DNA of 64,000 nucleotides from Chlorella sorokiniana (taxonomy: Eukaryota; Chlorophyta; Trebouxiophyceae; Chlorellales; Chlorellaceae). Where the stretch lies: the NCBI GenBank assembly GCA_025917655.1, contig CP084616.1, positions 124,001 to 188,000 on the forward strand, read 5' to 3'. Positions 1 through 11,463 of the stretch are shown piece by piece. The notes beneath the pieces were generated by a model. The model searched no databases, was not told the DNA's origin, and saw only the letters and a list, made by a program, of their open reading frames with translations. Position 1 is the first letter of the stretch. Every line of letters begins with the position of its first letter. Position numbers and translations under genes: made by a program.

Positions 1-3000
1 GGATTACATCGGCACGGGCGGCGCCAGCGGCATCCTCGCCCTGGACGTCGGGGCAGGCAAGACGGCGGTGGCGCTGGCGCTGGTCGCGTGCAACCCGCCG
101 CCGCCCAGCTGGCGCGCCGCGGCGCCGTGGCGGGAGCCCGCCCGGGAGACCAGCTGGGTGAGCCTTGCTGGCGCTCTGCATCGGCCCTCGCTTGCAGCGA
201 CGGAACGGCCCGCCCATCCATGCCAGGCTGCTGCCGCCAAGGTTGTCGGAGGGTGTTGCCCGCGTGCAGCGGCCATCAAGCGCAACCTGTGGCACGGCGG
301 CACCCTTGTCGTGGTGCCCTCATCGCTGATCCGCCAGTGGCAGCTCGAGTGCGAAACCTGGCTGAAGCAGGGAGGGGCGGCGGCGTGAAGGTGGGCGCCA
401 CCCAGGGCTGCGGGACGGTGGCTGTACCGCAGCAAGGACTCTTTGCACTCGCCAGCGTCGACCCTTGCACCATCCTCTTGAGGCTTCTTCGCTCGTAGCG
501 ATGGCTTTGCAGGGGCATCGGATTGCTCGCCGCCTCTCGCAGGCCGCACGGTCCAGGCCAGCTGCTCTTGCGTCACCTGCTCTTGCGTCACCTGACCCTC
601 TGCCTCCCCCCCCCCCCAATAAAAACAACAACAACAACCCAATCCCTTTTCCTGCCCCCTCTTCGTTCCGGGCGGTACAGGTGGTGGTGTGGGATGGTGC
701 CGCGCGCCACCTGGAGCACAGCATCGCCGACCTGGCCGCCGCCGACGTAGTCCTCACCACCAACGGCGTGCTTCGCACCGAGTTCGGCCAGTCGCAGCGG
801 GAGTCTGGGGCGCGGGCGCGCCGCGCCGCCTGCCCTGCATGCGCTGGTGGCGCATCATGGTGGACGAACCGCAGTACTGCGGCATGGGCAACCTGATGGA
901 GGGTGGGCGGGCTGGTGTTTGCAGGTCATCTGGACCGCATCTTCTTCTTCTCCTAGACCGCATCTTCTTCTTCTCCTTCTTCTTCTAATTCTCCTTCTTC
1001 TTCTTCCTCTTGTTCTTCTGGTCTTCTTCTGCTTCTTTTAGAGGGGTAGAGGGGAGGCCATGGGCGTCGAGATGGGACGTGTCCAGCGGGCTGACCCTCC
1101 TGGGCACAAGGCTGCCAGCCGGTGCGTCTTGCTTGTGTCATCACGCCGGTCTGCTGCTCTGCCCCCTGCCCTGTGCAGAGAAGGGCGACGATTGGAGCGC
1201 CCAGCACCGCTGGTGCCTGACGGGCACCCCGGTGCGGGACGCTGTGGACGACATGCACGCTGCGGTACAGTTCCTGGGCCTGGGGGAGCTGTACCGCCTC
1301 AAGTGGCGCCCACGCGAGTTCGGCCACGTGCTGCAGGCAAGGCTGTCGCAGAGCAGGCGCTTGCAAGCATGGGCTCGGCAGACTCGGCCAGCACTGACTG
1401 TGCTGCTGCCTTCCTCCTCCTCGAGCGTGTGTGCACGCCGGCAGCGCCGAGCGTGCACCGCGGCGGCGGCCGGCGCGTGCGGCCTGTGCGGCTGGCGCCA
1501 GGCTGGCGGCCTCAGCTGGGAAGCTCATCCAGCTGCCCACCCTCTGCCACAGCCTCCTCACTGCGGGTGCCCTGCTGCAGTCCCTTCCCCTGACCTCGCC
1601 TGGATGGGGGCTGCGCTGGCAGCAGCCAGAGCTGATGGAGCGTGCCGCCTCCCCCTTCCTGCCTTCCTGCCGCAGCACTCTATGATCCGTTACACCCCGG
1701 AGGGCATGCTGGATGGGCAGCGCAATCTGGTGCTGCCGGGCGTGCGGGAGACAGACGTGCTGGTAGGCCTTTCATCCTAACATGTTCATCAAGCATGCTG
1801 CAGCGTACAGCCACATGTTTCACAGCCGCCAAGCAGCTGTTTGACCAGGAAGCTTGCCAGCCTCGGCAGGTGCTCAATGCGCGTGCCTTGCCATGCAGTC
1901 TGCAACCAAAGTAAGCTCTCTCAACCCCCCGCCTGAGCAGGTTGAGCTGGACGAGCAGGACATGGAGCGGTACCGCCAGCTGGAGCAGCACACCCTGAAG
2001 CGCGCCGCCGCCGCCATGCGGGAGGTGCAGCGCTGCGAGAGGGAGCTGGAGAGGCTGCGCAGCAGGTGAGGCCGTGGCAGCGGCGAGCGGCCGGCTGCTG
2101 AGGAGCGGCCATCTTGGGGTGAATGGAGTGTGCGTGTATGTGGGGGTGGGGGTGGGGGGGGGTGGGTGGGGGGGGCTCAAGAACTCAAGAACCTGCACAG
2201 CCGACCGGCCAGCGGGTTCTCTTCGTCCTCACAGCGAGGGCCATGTGCAGCACACGCGCAAGGAGGCAGCTGGCCAGTGCTGTGCCCGCCCGTCTGGTGC
2301 AGGAACCGGGCAAACGGGCGGCCGCAGGACGATGGCGAAGCTGCCGGTCAGCTGTGGTGCATGCTCCAGCAGCGGGCCAGGCTGGCCAAGCTGGTGGCGC
2401 CGCTTCAGAGCGCCTGTGCAGGTGGGGAGACGGGACCCGCGGGGGAGGGGGATGGTGGTGGTGGTGGTGGTGGTGGGGTGGGGTGGGGTGGGGGGCCAGG
2501 GGAAGGGGTAAGAGAACAAGGGGAGATGGGATGGAAGAGGAACGCAAGAGGGGCAGCCCAGTCATGCTTGCTTTGCAGCGACGGAGTGGCTGCAAGAGCA
2601 GCCCCTGCAGGCTGACACCCCTCTCGCCAGGCTGGCTGGAGGGCCTCCTGCAAGACGCAGCCCCACCGTCTGCGCTGGTGTGCCGCCCTGCTGCGCAGGC
2701 CACTACACCGTTCCCAGGACCGAGGACTGGCGCGGCTGCCGGGCCAAGGGCTGCACGCTTGGCGGCGAGGCCAAGCTTCGGGCGTTGGGGGAGCAGCTGA
2801 AGGCGCTGAGAGAGCGGCGGCCGGACGACAAGGTGACGCCGCCGACAATTCTCACACGAGCTCTGTGAGGGCGGCGAGGGGGTCGGCCATAGCAGCCACC
2901 GTTGCTGGCATGGCCGGCCGCCGCTGCCTGCTGTGGCTTTCCTGCGCACCCCCTTCTTCTGTGTGTTCTTCCTGTCGTTGTTGGCCGGCCGACTGCTGCG

Positions 3001-4094
3001 TGCGGGCGGTGCGGCAACCAACCCCGAGCAGGTGCTGGTGTTCAGCAGCCGCCGCACGATGCTGGCGGCGGCCAAGGAGCACCTGGCATCCCCGGATCTC
3101 GGCATAGACTGTGTGTGAGTGGCAGGGGCAGACAATGCCACGCACGCGCTGCAGTCACGCGGCGGCGGCAGCGGGTGCAGCTCACAGATGCCGCGCGGCC
3201 AGCCGATTCTGGCTCATCCTCCGCTGCCCGCCGCTGCAGTGCCATCATGGGCGGCATGGGCTCTGCCAGGCGTGGCAAGACGCTGGAGGCCTTCTGTGGG
3301 CCGGGCGGCCCCGCCGTCTTCCTGCTGACGGCGCGGTGAGCGAGCGAATGTGGCTGGATGGATGGCACCTGGTCGTGTGGCCTGCCCTCCATCTCTGGCT
3401 CCAAGTGCCTGCCCTGCCCGCGCAGCCGGGCCGCTTCGAGTCGGTCTGCGCTGCATGCCGCCCCCTCACCCGCCTGCACCCGTCGGCGCCCGCAGGAGCA
3501 ACAGCGCGGGTCTGCACCTGGCCGCAGCCTGCCACGTCGTGCTGCTGGACGGCTGCATGGAGCCGCTGCTGGAGGTGCAGGCGGTGGGGCGGGCGCGGCG
3601 CATGGGCCAGACCAGCGAGGTGTCGGTGACCCGCCTGGTGGCCAAGGGTGGGCGCCCGGCGGCTGCGCCCCCTGCAGCTTGCAGCTGGGCTGCGCCGCTG
3701 CGCCTGCCTGCCCGGGGGCTCGCCGTTTGCTTGCCGACGGCGGCGCGGCAGATGGCCGGGCCGTGCGTTGGGCTGCCGCAAGTGCCGGCCTTCACCCCAG
3801 TTGCAGCACATACCGTAACACAGACGTGAGGTTCTGACATCCGCCGCCGCTTTCGCTGCCGCAGGCACTGTGGAGGAGCGCGCGCGCCAGCTGGCGGGCC
3901 AGCGCCCGCTTGGCGCCGCCACGCAGCTGCAGGCCAGCTTCCTCGGCCTCGAGGGGCTGTCCGTGCCACAGCTGCACTGGCTGCTGGGCGCCGAACCGCA
4001 GGCCGGCCCCCGCCCGCAGAGGTGCCCAGCGAGCCGGCGGGCCCAGCAGCGCCCGGCGGGCGGCGGCGAGCGGGCGGATGCCGTGGGCGCATGA
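1..4094 (+). CDS. SNF2-family DNA helicase/translocase, RAD5/SHPRH-like (5' end outside window)
   Basis: ATP-dependent chromatin or DNA-repair translocase, missing its N-terminus. Motifs appear in family order over about a dozen exons: Walker A-like DVGAGKT (about 45-65), LVVVPSSLIRQW (about 305-340), DVVLTTNGVLRTEF (about 745-785), WWRIMVDEPQ as motif II (about 844-873), HRWCLTGTP as motif III (about 1207-1233), VLVFSSRRTML (about 3033-3065), and C-terminal AVGRARRMGQ as motif VI (about 3583-3612). The WWR...DE and HRWC.TGTP contexts resemble SHPRH/RAD5 more than core remodellers, but no RING finger was seen between the lobes. The intron after 1336 appears to use a GC donor. Motif II reads DEPQ where the family has DEAQ or DEGH. 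The reading frame breaks just before motif II, probably from a base-level error. The last exon (about 3865-4094) ends in a proline-rich tail. The SNF2 assignment is secure; the subfamily is an inference. Confidence 0.8.
925..1041 (+). repeat. TTC/CTT-rich polypyrimidine tract in a SNF2 intron
   Basis: About 100 bases of nearly pure pyrimidine on the + strand, built from CTT and TTC units. A block of about 22 bases starting GACCGCATCTTCTTC is present twice in tandem (about 932-953 and 956-977). The tract lies inside an intron and is low-complexity sequence, not coding. Confidence 0.8.
1337..1675 (+). other. Putative GC-AG intron in the SNF2 gene
   Basis: The upstream exon ends ...GTGCTGCAG and is followed by GCAAGG; the acceptor is CTGCCGCAG at 1675. 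Both flanking exons are in phase 0 and join REFGHVLQ to HSMIRYTPEG without a stop, in the position where SHPRH-like proteins continue into the linker after motif III. No GT donor near 1336 keeps the frame equally well by eye. Confidence 0.5.
2138..2180 (+). repeat. G-rich tract in a SNF2 intron
   Basis: Runs of three to nine Gs separated by single Ts (GTGGGGGTGGGGGTGGGG and onward). The pattern would permit a G-quadruplex. A second similar tract, beginning as (TGG)n and ending in TGGGG units, lies at about 2451-2495 in another intron of the same gene. Confidence 0.75.
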
Positions 4095-4361
4095 AGCGCG
4101 CCGTGGGATGATCTGCGGTTCGCCTGTAGGTGCCGGCCGGCGTTGGCTGTACTTGCCTTGCAAAGCTATGTATTTTACGAGGTTTAAAAGTGTCAAGGGA
4201 TGTTGCCAGGATGCTAGCAGCTGCTGCAATGCAGGCAGGCCACCACCAGGGGCCACTGCTGCTGCCTCGTCACGCCTATCAGCCAGGAGCGCCCATTACC
4301 GTGCTGTTCAGCCAGCGTGCTGAATCGGTCGGTGACCCTCACAGATCATGTGCCGAGGTCG
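4095..4361. other. Short gap between convergent genes
   Basis: Holds the 3' ends of the SNF2 gene and of the ApaH-like phosphatase, which converge here. No open frame or structured repeat of note was seen. Confidence 0.6.
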
Positions 4362-6789
4362 TCAGCCTCGCCGCAGTCCAAGGCTGCGTGCTCGACAGCA
4401 CCGCATGCTGCTGCCAGACTGCGGGTAGGCACCCCGCTGCGCTACCCGTCCGGTTGACACCACTCCTGCTGCGCCGGCACCGACACCAGCCAGGCAGTGA
4501 GGCCGGTGCAGAGGGTGAAGGGGCGGGCGTCGGGGGGGCGGCGCCGCCGCGTCCGGCACCGGCCGCCCTGCCACGTCGAGGGGCGGCAGGATGGCGGCGC
4601 AGAGGCGGAAGCCGTAGACGCAGCCGCCGTCCAGCCCGGTGGCAGCCGGCTCCAGCTGCACCATGCTGCAGGAAGGGAGAGATCGCAGCGGCGCGAGGCC
4701 GGGGAAAAGGTTGGTTGGGTGAGACGAGGAGGAGTGGCGGGTGGGGAAACGAGCCCTAGCGCGGCCGCTGGCCCCGCAAACCCAGGGCAGCAACGGGACA
4801 AGGCAGTACGATGCGCAGGCGCGGGCGGGCGTACCGCTTGGCGTCGTGGCCGAAGAAGACGTGGGGGGCCGCGCCAGGCGGAGGCCCAGGGCACGCCGCT
4901 GGAGGAGCGTTCCGGCACCGGCTCCCACCGACCCCTGGGCGGCGGCGGCACCAGCCGCTGCTGCTGGTCCACCTGCTGTTTCTGCTGCTGCGCTCCCGCC
5001 GCGCCTGCGCCTCGAACCAGGCTGTGGGTGGGGGTACTGCGGCCGCCGCAGCACACGGTCTAAGGAGCCGCGCCGCCGTGCCCGCTGCCCTTCCGGCGGC
5101 TGCTGCCCCGCCCGCGTGCCTTGCTGCTGCTGGTGCGGCTGCGGATGCTGCGCTCCTTGCCGCTGCGCCGTCTCCGGCCGCTGCCCTGACGCGCTTTCCG
5201 GCGGGCCGACGCCGCCGCCCGTGCTGTTGGTGCTGCCGCTGGGACCGCTGCCGCTGGCGCCGCCGCTCTGAGCAGCGCCGTCTCCCATCTGAGCGTACGC
5301 CAGCAGGGCAGCCTGCCAGCTCAGCTGCCCCGCCCCCGCCGTGCCGCTGCCCCTGCTCGGCGCGTGGCTACCGCCCGCGCTGCTGGGGGCGCCGCCGCTA
5401 GTGGCGGCGTCGCTGCCTGCGCTTCCCCGCGCCTGAAGCACGGCGCGGGGGCTGCCGCTGCCGTCGTTGCTGCTGCCATCATCGGTCGCCGTGTGTTTGC
5501 CTGACGGCGCCTCGCCGCTACCAGGCTGCTGCTCCGCCCCTTCGTCCTCAGCGCGAGGCAAAACCCCTCCTCCTCATCTTCACTCGCATACAGCGAGCCA
5601 AAGGCGTCTTGCCCCTCCGCACCGGCCCGCTCGCCGCCGCCACCGCCTTTCGCCACGGCCGCGTCCCCCGGCGCCGCCACGCAGCGCAGGTGCACCAAGT
5701 CTCTCAGGCGCTGCCGCCACAGGGCAGGCCCGGCACGAGGCCGGCGTGCACCACAAGCACATCATAAGCTGGCAGGCGGAGGGAGAAGGGCAGGCGGTGC
5801 AGGGTGCGAGCCAGCTCGTCGGGCAGCTCTGTGGCCCAGCTCAGGTGGGGCTTGACCGGCAGGCCTTCCCTGCAGGGGAAGCAGGCAGGGCAGGCGAGCT
5901 CCCTGAGTCAGACCGGCGGCGGGAGGGGCAGCAGAGGGGGAGCGGCTCCAGTCAGACAGCAAGGGGGGCCCAGGAGGGAGCGCAACGCCCCAAGCAGGTT
6001 TATATGAAAAAAATATGGATGAAGCTGGCAGCAGCCAGCGGGCAGACCTGTGCCGCGCGCTGGTCGCCAGCGCCACGTCGTCGTGGTTGCCGCGCACGGC
6101 ACGAACAAGCGGGCCGCTGCGCCGCAACCACTCCACCACCTGTAAATTGGGGGCAAGGAGCATGGCTGGGAAAGGAAAGTGAAAGGAATACGACAGGCAG
6201 CATAAGGACATGGCATGGAGGAATGTGGGGTGGGTGGTTGCGCCAGCGGGCCAGCGGGCGCACAGCTGGCCAATGCAGAGCCTGTGGCGGTCGCATCCCC
6301 TCCTCCAGCATTGGCAAGGAGCATCATCTGCCAAGCACTGCAAACCCACTGAGAGCGCCCCAGCAGTGCGGTGTTTTCCCGTCCAGGATGCACCCAACAC
6401 ACCTCCGCCGACCGTGGGCCCTTGTTGACGAGATCGCCAACCAGGATCAGCACATCCTCGCCTTCCCGGTAGCCGCACTTGCGCAGCAGCTCCTGCAGCT
6501 CCTCGAAGCAGCCGTGCACGTCCCCCACCAGCAGCACGCGGCGCCCAATCGTCAGCTGCTCGTCCACCACCTCGTGCAGGCGCGGCGGCAGCGGGTTGCC
6601 TGCGGCGCGGCGGCGCGGGCGGCGGATCAGCAGACAAGGAGCAACAGGAGTTGCAGCGATGTCGATAAGCTGCGCTTGATATGGGGAGCACAAAATGCAG
6701 GCGTCGAACTCACCGCAAGGTGTGAGGAGGGCGCCCCGGCACGCTTGCAGACAGCGGCGCGCCAGCAGCCATGTCCCGATCAGCAGCAT
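4362..6789 (-). CDS. ApaH-like phosphatase (ALPH), metallophosphoesterase superfamily
   Basis: Member of the ApaH-like branch of PPP-type phosphatases; such enzymes hydrolyse phosphoanhydride bonds in nucleotides, caps or polyphosphate, so the substrate cannot be fixed here. All five metal-site motifs are present: LLVGDVHGC and GDLVNKGP (exon 6403-6599), GNHDD (6048-6139), VVHAGLVPG (exon from 5869), GHDAKR (about 4833-4850), followed by the family signature ATGLDGGCVYG (exon from 4665). The start at 6789 gives a hydrophobic N-terminus (MLLIGTWLLARR); exon 1 (6714-6789) joins exon 2 in phase 1. Unusual: about 200 residues of Ser/Gly/Ala/Gln-rich sequence between VVHAG and GHDAKR. The frame breaks near 5722-5724 (LPLWRQRL context) and 4863-4868 (WRGPPHVFFGH context), both at G/C runs, so base-call error is likely. 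The family is secure and the exact 3' end less so. Confidence 0.8.
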
Positions 6790-7198
6790 ATCTTGTTGGC
6801 GCCTGCTGCTCCTCAGCCCCCAAAGGCTGGACGCCCACGAGGCGGGGCTACGCACCGGAGCGCAGGACGACCTGCAGATGTTGTTTTTACAGCCAAACGC
6901 ATCGATACATGATGAGCAGTGCGCCGAATGCTCGTGCAGGTTGTCTTGCCCAGTGTATCAGGTGCAGGGGCCAGCTGTCAGGCCCTCAGCATGCTCGTCA
7001 GCGTGGGAAAATTTTGGGTGCGCTTGCCTGCACCAATATTAACGTTTACAGATAAACATCCAGCACATAGCACATAATAGGTCCCCAAAAATGCAGATAC
7101 ATGATCAGGAGAGCTGTCGCGGGCTGGCAAGCAGCCGTTCACGCCGCAGGTGGTCTGTCACGCCGCTTGATCAAGTTGTGCGCCACGATTGGGTGGCT
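6790..7198. other. Gap between two minus-strand genes
   Basis: Upstream region of the ApaH-like phosphatase and 3' flank of the repeat-protein gene. It is clearly more AT-rich than the neighbouring exons, especially about 7005-7090. No coding exon is supported and no defined promoter element was recognised. Confidence 0.5.
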
Positions 7199-10100
7199 TC
7201 ATGCCCCCGTCACCCAGATCCCTGCAGCGAGGCGGCAGAGCCAGTCATGAGACATGCATACAGCATGGAAAGGCAGCATCGGAAGCGTGCACGTCACGCG
7301 GATGCATGCAAGGGGCTCAGCGGCGCCGCTGCAAACAAAGAAGAGCACGGGCCCCACCGCGTTGGCCCACGCGTCTCGCTCCCGCTCCAGCTTGCTGGGG
7401 GCAGCCTTCTTGAGCGCCTCCCCAGCCCCTGCTGGGCCCCCGCCGCCGCCTCCTTGGCCTCCTTGGCCGCCCTCGCCTTGGCCAGAGCCGCTTTCATGCG
7501 CTCCGCCTTCTCGGCAGCCGCCGCCGCCGCATTCTCCAGCTGCAGGCGCGACTTGGGCGGCGCGGGCGCCACCACCACCCCCCCCGCCGCCTGTGCTGCC
7601 GCCCTGGCAGCCTCCTGCTCCCGCTCAAGCTTGCTCAACCGCTTGGTGCCAAGCGCCTGCCGGGGGCACGGGGTGGGGAGAGGTCAACCAAGGCAGCGCT
7701 GCACCAGCCAAGCCGAGCGCGCAAGCCTAGGCCCCTCAGCGCTGCCCCAGCGCGCTCCCGGGCTGCCCCAGGCACAGCAGCACACTGCCTGACCACCCTC
7801 GAAATGCTTGCAAGCACGCTTGCACACCAGGAGCCTGACGGCCGAGCAGGTTGCTGCCAGGAGGGCGCCCGCACGCAGCACCCACCTCTTCCAGGCTGGG
7901 CCCCTCGTAGCCGCTGCTGCGCGCCGCGCCGCCGTGGCATCCGCCTCCACGCTGACCCCCGCAGCTGCCTTGGCGGCTTCCTTCATCAGCTCCAGCGCGC
8001 TCCTGTGCTTGACCAGGTCGTCCAGCCCGCCGTCGGCCGCAGCAGCAGCGTCGTGCTCAAACGGCGCGGGAGCGGGCGTGACGCGCGGCGCCGCCGCCGC
8101 CAGCGCCGCATCGCGCTCAACCTCCAATGCGCTCTTGTGCTTCACCAGGTCGTCCAGACCGCTGCCAGGTGCCAACTCAGCGCCATGCTGCGAAGCGGCG
8201 GAACGAGGCATGATGCGTGGGGCCGCCGCCGCCAGCGCCGCATCGCGCTCAGCCTCCAGCGAGCTCTTGTGCTTCACCAGATCGTCCAGGCCGCTGCCGG
8301 CCACCAATTCAGCTCCGTGCTGCGAAGCGGCGGAACGGGGCATGATGCGCGGGGCCGCCGTCGCCAGCGCCGCGTCGCGATCAGCCTCCAGCGCGCTCCT
8401 GTGCTTGACCAGGTCGTCCAGCCCGCCGTCGGCCGCGGCATCAGCGTGGTGTTGCGAAACGGCGCGGGAGCGGGCGCAACACGCGGCGCCGCGGCCGCCA
8501 GCGCCGCGTCGCGCTCGATTGCCAGGGCCGTCTTGCGGTGCACCGCCTTGTACTCCTCCAGCCCCGGACCCGCCTCCGGCTCCGGAATCGAGCTGCGCGC
8601 CGGCACGCGCGCGGCGCCGCCGCCGCCAGCGCCGCCTCGCGCTCCAGCTCCAGCCGGCTCTTGCGGCGGCGCAGGTCGGCGAGCGACACGCCGCGGAAGG
8701 CCCCCGCCGCCGACACGTAGGCCGCGTCGCCCGCGCCGGTGGCCGCCGCCGCCTCGGCCGCCGCCGCCTCGGCCTCGGCCGCCGCCAGCGCCGCCTCCAG
8801 CTCCTCCATGGACAGCCCCGCCAGGGGATCGTCTGGATCCTCACCCTGCCACACAAACTCTGCTTCCTCCGCCTCCTCCTCCTCCGGCACGGCTTCCTCC
8901 TCAGCTTCCGCCTCCGCAGCTGCCCCCTCTGCCGCCTGCTCCAGCTCCGCTCCTTGCGCCCCCTCCGCTGCCCATGCAACCTCTGCATCGCCCTCCACCG
9001 CGGCCCCGCTGGCATCCGTCGCCGCAGCTGCGCCGCCAGCGTCCGCCGCCGCTGCGCGCCGCCGCGGGCCTCGCCTACCAGCCCCGCCGCCTTGAGTGCC
9101 TGCCACTCCTCTTGCTCTGTCTCCAGCCGCGACTTGGAGGGCTGGATCAGCGCATCCAGCGACTCACCACCCCATGCCTCCGCCTGCTGCTCAATCAGGA
9201 CTGCACGCAGGGGGCAGCGGCGGCGGCAGGCAGGGCTCGAGGCAGGGAGGGCGACGGCACGCAGCTTCCGCTGCGAGCCGGTTCCCTCGGGACACCTGCC
9301 ACCCAGCGCGGTTGCTGTTTGCTCCCACAGCTGGCAGGCCGGCAGGGGCGCGGCGAGGGGCGCAGGGCAACAGGGCGCCCGCGGCCAGCGCAGCGCGGCT
9401 GCGAGGCCCAGGGGAGACGGGGGGCGCACCCTGAGAGGACGCCGGCGGCGCGGGCGCGCGCTCGGGCGCGCGCGGCGGCGGCCTCCCGCAGCCGGGCCTG
9501 CTTCTCCTTGTGCCGCTGCAGCATCTCCGACAGGGCCTCGGGGGTGGGGCCGGGGGAGGAGGAGGGGCGTGCCGCCTCATCCTGCTGCAGCCAGCAGGCA
9601 GTCAACAGCACCGCCTCAGGACGCTTCTGTACAGCTGCAGCTACCCTACTGCCCAACATCCCATCCACAGGTGGTGCCCCACGTCGGTGGATTCAACCGC
9701 TGAGCTGATGTGGGCCTTTGGTTGCAGAGCATGGCATGCCACACCCGTCGGCGGCCACATCAGCGCAGCGGAGGATGGCACCCCCACCCAACGCTCCCAC
9801 AGAAGATGGCCGGCGTGTGCGCGGCAGGCCGGCAGGCGGCCGCTCGCTGTTCCTATCTCGCGCTGCGCCCCCTCACCTGGGTGCCGTTCCCTTTGCCGGG
9901 AGACTTGGCTGGCGAGCCCGAGCGCGAGCGGTGGCTGACGCTGCGGTCCGCGCTGCTGAGCTCGTTGCGCCTGCAGCCGGGGCGGGGGGTTGAGGGCGCA
10001 TGCCAAACTCAGCGTGACACAAGACTCAGTCGCTGTTTGGCCAAGAGACGTATTGTTGGCGGCGGAAGAGCCGCCATGCTCGCAGCGGCAAGCCAGCACA

Positions 10101-11463
10101 CGCCACCTGCCCTGCACAGCTGCCGGAACCAGCAGCTGCCAGCGATGAGGCCCCCGCCATCCCGCTCGTCCGCTCCGTCGCCTGCATCCCGGCAGCTCCC
10201 CACTTCTCTGCCTGCCCACCCACCTGAAGTCGGTGAAGCCCAGCTCACGTTCCAGTCGGGTGGGGGTGGGCTTGGGGTCAAGGGGATGCCGCCCCAGGCC
10301 TCTGCCTGCGCGGCGGGAGCGGCAGGGAGGACGCGGGAGCGTCATGGCAGCAGCGGGAACGCTTCACCTCAGCAACCCTTCACCCCAGGCACAGATGGGT
10401 GCGGCATCCCGGGAATCAAAACCTGTATGCTAGCAAGACGCATCCTCCCCTGGACCTCCCTCCTGAACCGGTCACCCAAAGAAGAACACGAAAAACAGCC
10501 AGGTGTCCCCTCCCACAGCCACCCGCGCCCCGGCTGCCTGCAGCACCCACCTCCAGCTCCTTGATCTTGCGCTGAACCGGGCTGACGCTCTTGCTGCGCG
10601 GGTAGAAGCCCTCGGGCTGGGCGACGCCTCCGCCTCCGGGTCGGCGGCCAGGCGCTCGTACAGCTCCGGGAGGGCTCTTGAGACTGCGGGGGGCAGGGCG
10701 GGCAGTGGAAGCGTGACGTCAGCGTGCCCGGCTGAGGCCTGAAAGGCAGGCATGTAACGCATGGCTGCAGGTAAGCCTGGGGCGCGGGGTAGTTGGCCGT
10801 GCAGCTGCGCTGGAGCGAGACGGAGCCAGCAGGAAGGGGCAGGGCGTGCAGCACCCACCGCCAAAAAGTTGGCCTTGCCAGGGGTGGCTGTCGACGGCAG
10901 CTCTTCCAGGCCCACGGTGCGGCGGCGGCGGCTGCGCTGTCGTCGCCATCGTCCCCATCGTCGGCCGCTTCGGGAATGGGAGGCGGCTGAGCTGGCGGGA
11001 GACAGCGGCCATCTTGTCCTCCGTCGCCCCCTGCTCCTCCCCCTCGCCGCCGTCGCCGGCCAGCGCCACGGAATCCACCACTGATGCCTCGGCAGCCTCC
11101 TTTACCTCGGGCTCTTCCGCGACGGCGGCGGCGGCAGGCTCTTCAGGGTCCTCCGCGCCGATCGGCTCAGCAACACTGCTTCCCCCAGCAACCGCCGCGA
11201 TGGCTGGCACCGCCTGCTCTTGCGGCAGCTCATCCGGAGCCGTGATTGCCGACTGGATGGATTCCTCAGGTTCAACAGCTTCCTGAGAAGCTGCACCCTC
11301 TGCAACTGGCAAAGCCTCCTCCGCGCTGATGGGCACATCCGCTGCTGCCGCCACAACTTCCTCAACCACCTCTGGGTCCACGGCGTAGTGATCGCGTGCC
11401 GTGTGCATCTCAGGCTCGCTCTCTTCAACGTCCTCCAGCCCCTGTTCCTCGCTGGGCTCCATC
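7199..11463 (-). CDS. Unrecognised acidic protein with tandem coiled-coil-like repeats
   Basis: I do not recognise this protein. From the start at 11463 (MEPSEEQGLEDVEE) the first about 120 residues are strongly acidic and Ala/Pro/Glu-rich. A middle part has short charged exons, for example RSVSHRSRSGSPAKSPGKG (about 9895-9970) and ALSEMLQRHKEKQARLREAA (about 9480-9545). The C-terminal part (about 7990-8690) is an array of about 40-45-residue units with the core GLDDLVKHKSALEVERDAAL followed by AAAAPR; six units are clear, with diverged relatives at about 9110-9180, 7550-7640 and 7350-7410 (SKLERERDAW). The repeats are rich in Lys, Glu, Leu and Ala in a heptad-like pattern, so helical coiled coil is plausible. 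An upstream in-frame Met at 11627 exists. The end at 7199 assumes one frame break near 7440. Shared flank with CRTISO. Confidence 0.5.
7990..8690 (-). repeat. Protein-coding tandem repeat array, units of about 120-137 bases
   Basis: Six in-frame units are marked by the codons for DLVKH-like segments near 8020, 8150, 8280, 8412, 8550 and 8670. The inner units are closest to each other (GLDDLVKHRSALEADRDAAL, GLDDLVKHKSSLEAERDAAL, GLDDLVKHKSALEVERDAAL), and the outer ones are more diverged (GLEEYKAVHRKTALAIERD, SLADLRRRKSRLELERE). This gradient suggests recent expansion from the centre of the array. Confidence 0.8.

Noticed and set aside
5467-6912. 481-codon plus-strand open frame
   Set aside because: It lies antisense to the exons carrying GDVHG, GDLVNKGP and GNHDD of the ApaH-like phosphatase and encodes only low-complexity sequence.
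7804-9708. Very long plus-strand open frames (over 600 codons) opposite the repeat protein
   Set aside because: They are Pro/Arg/Ser-rich shadows of the GC-rich antisense repeat gene, have no recognisable domain, and the minus strand shows ordered repeat units and plausible splice sites.
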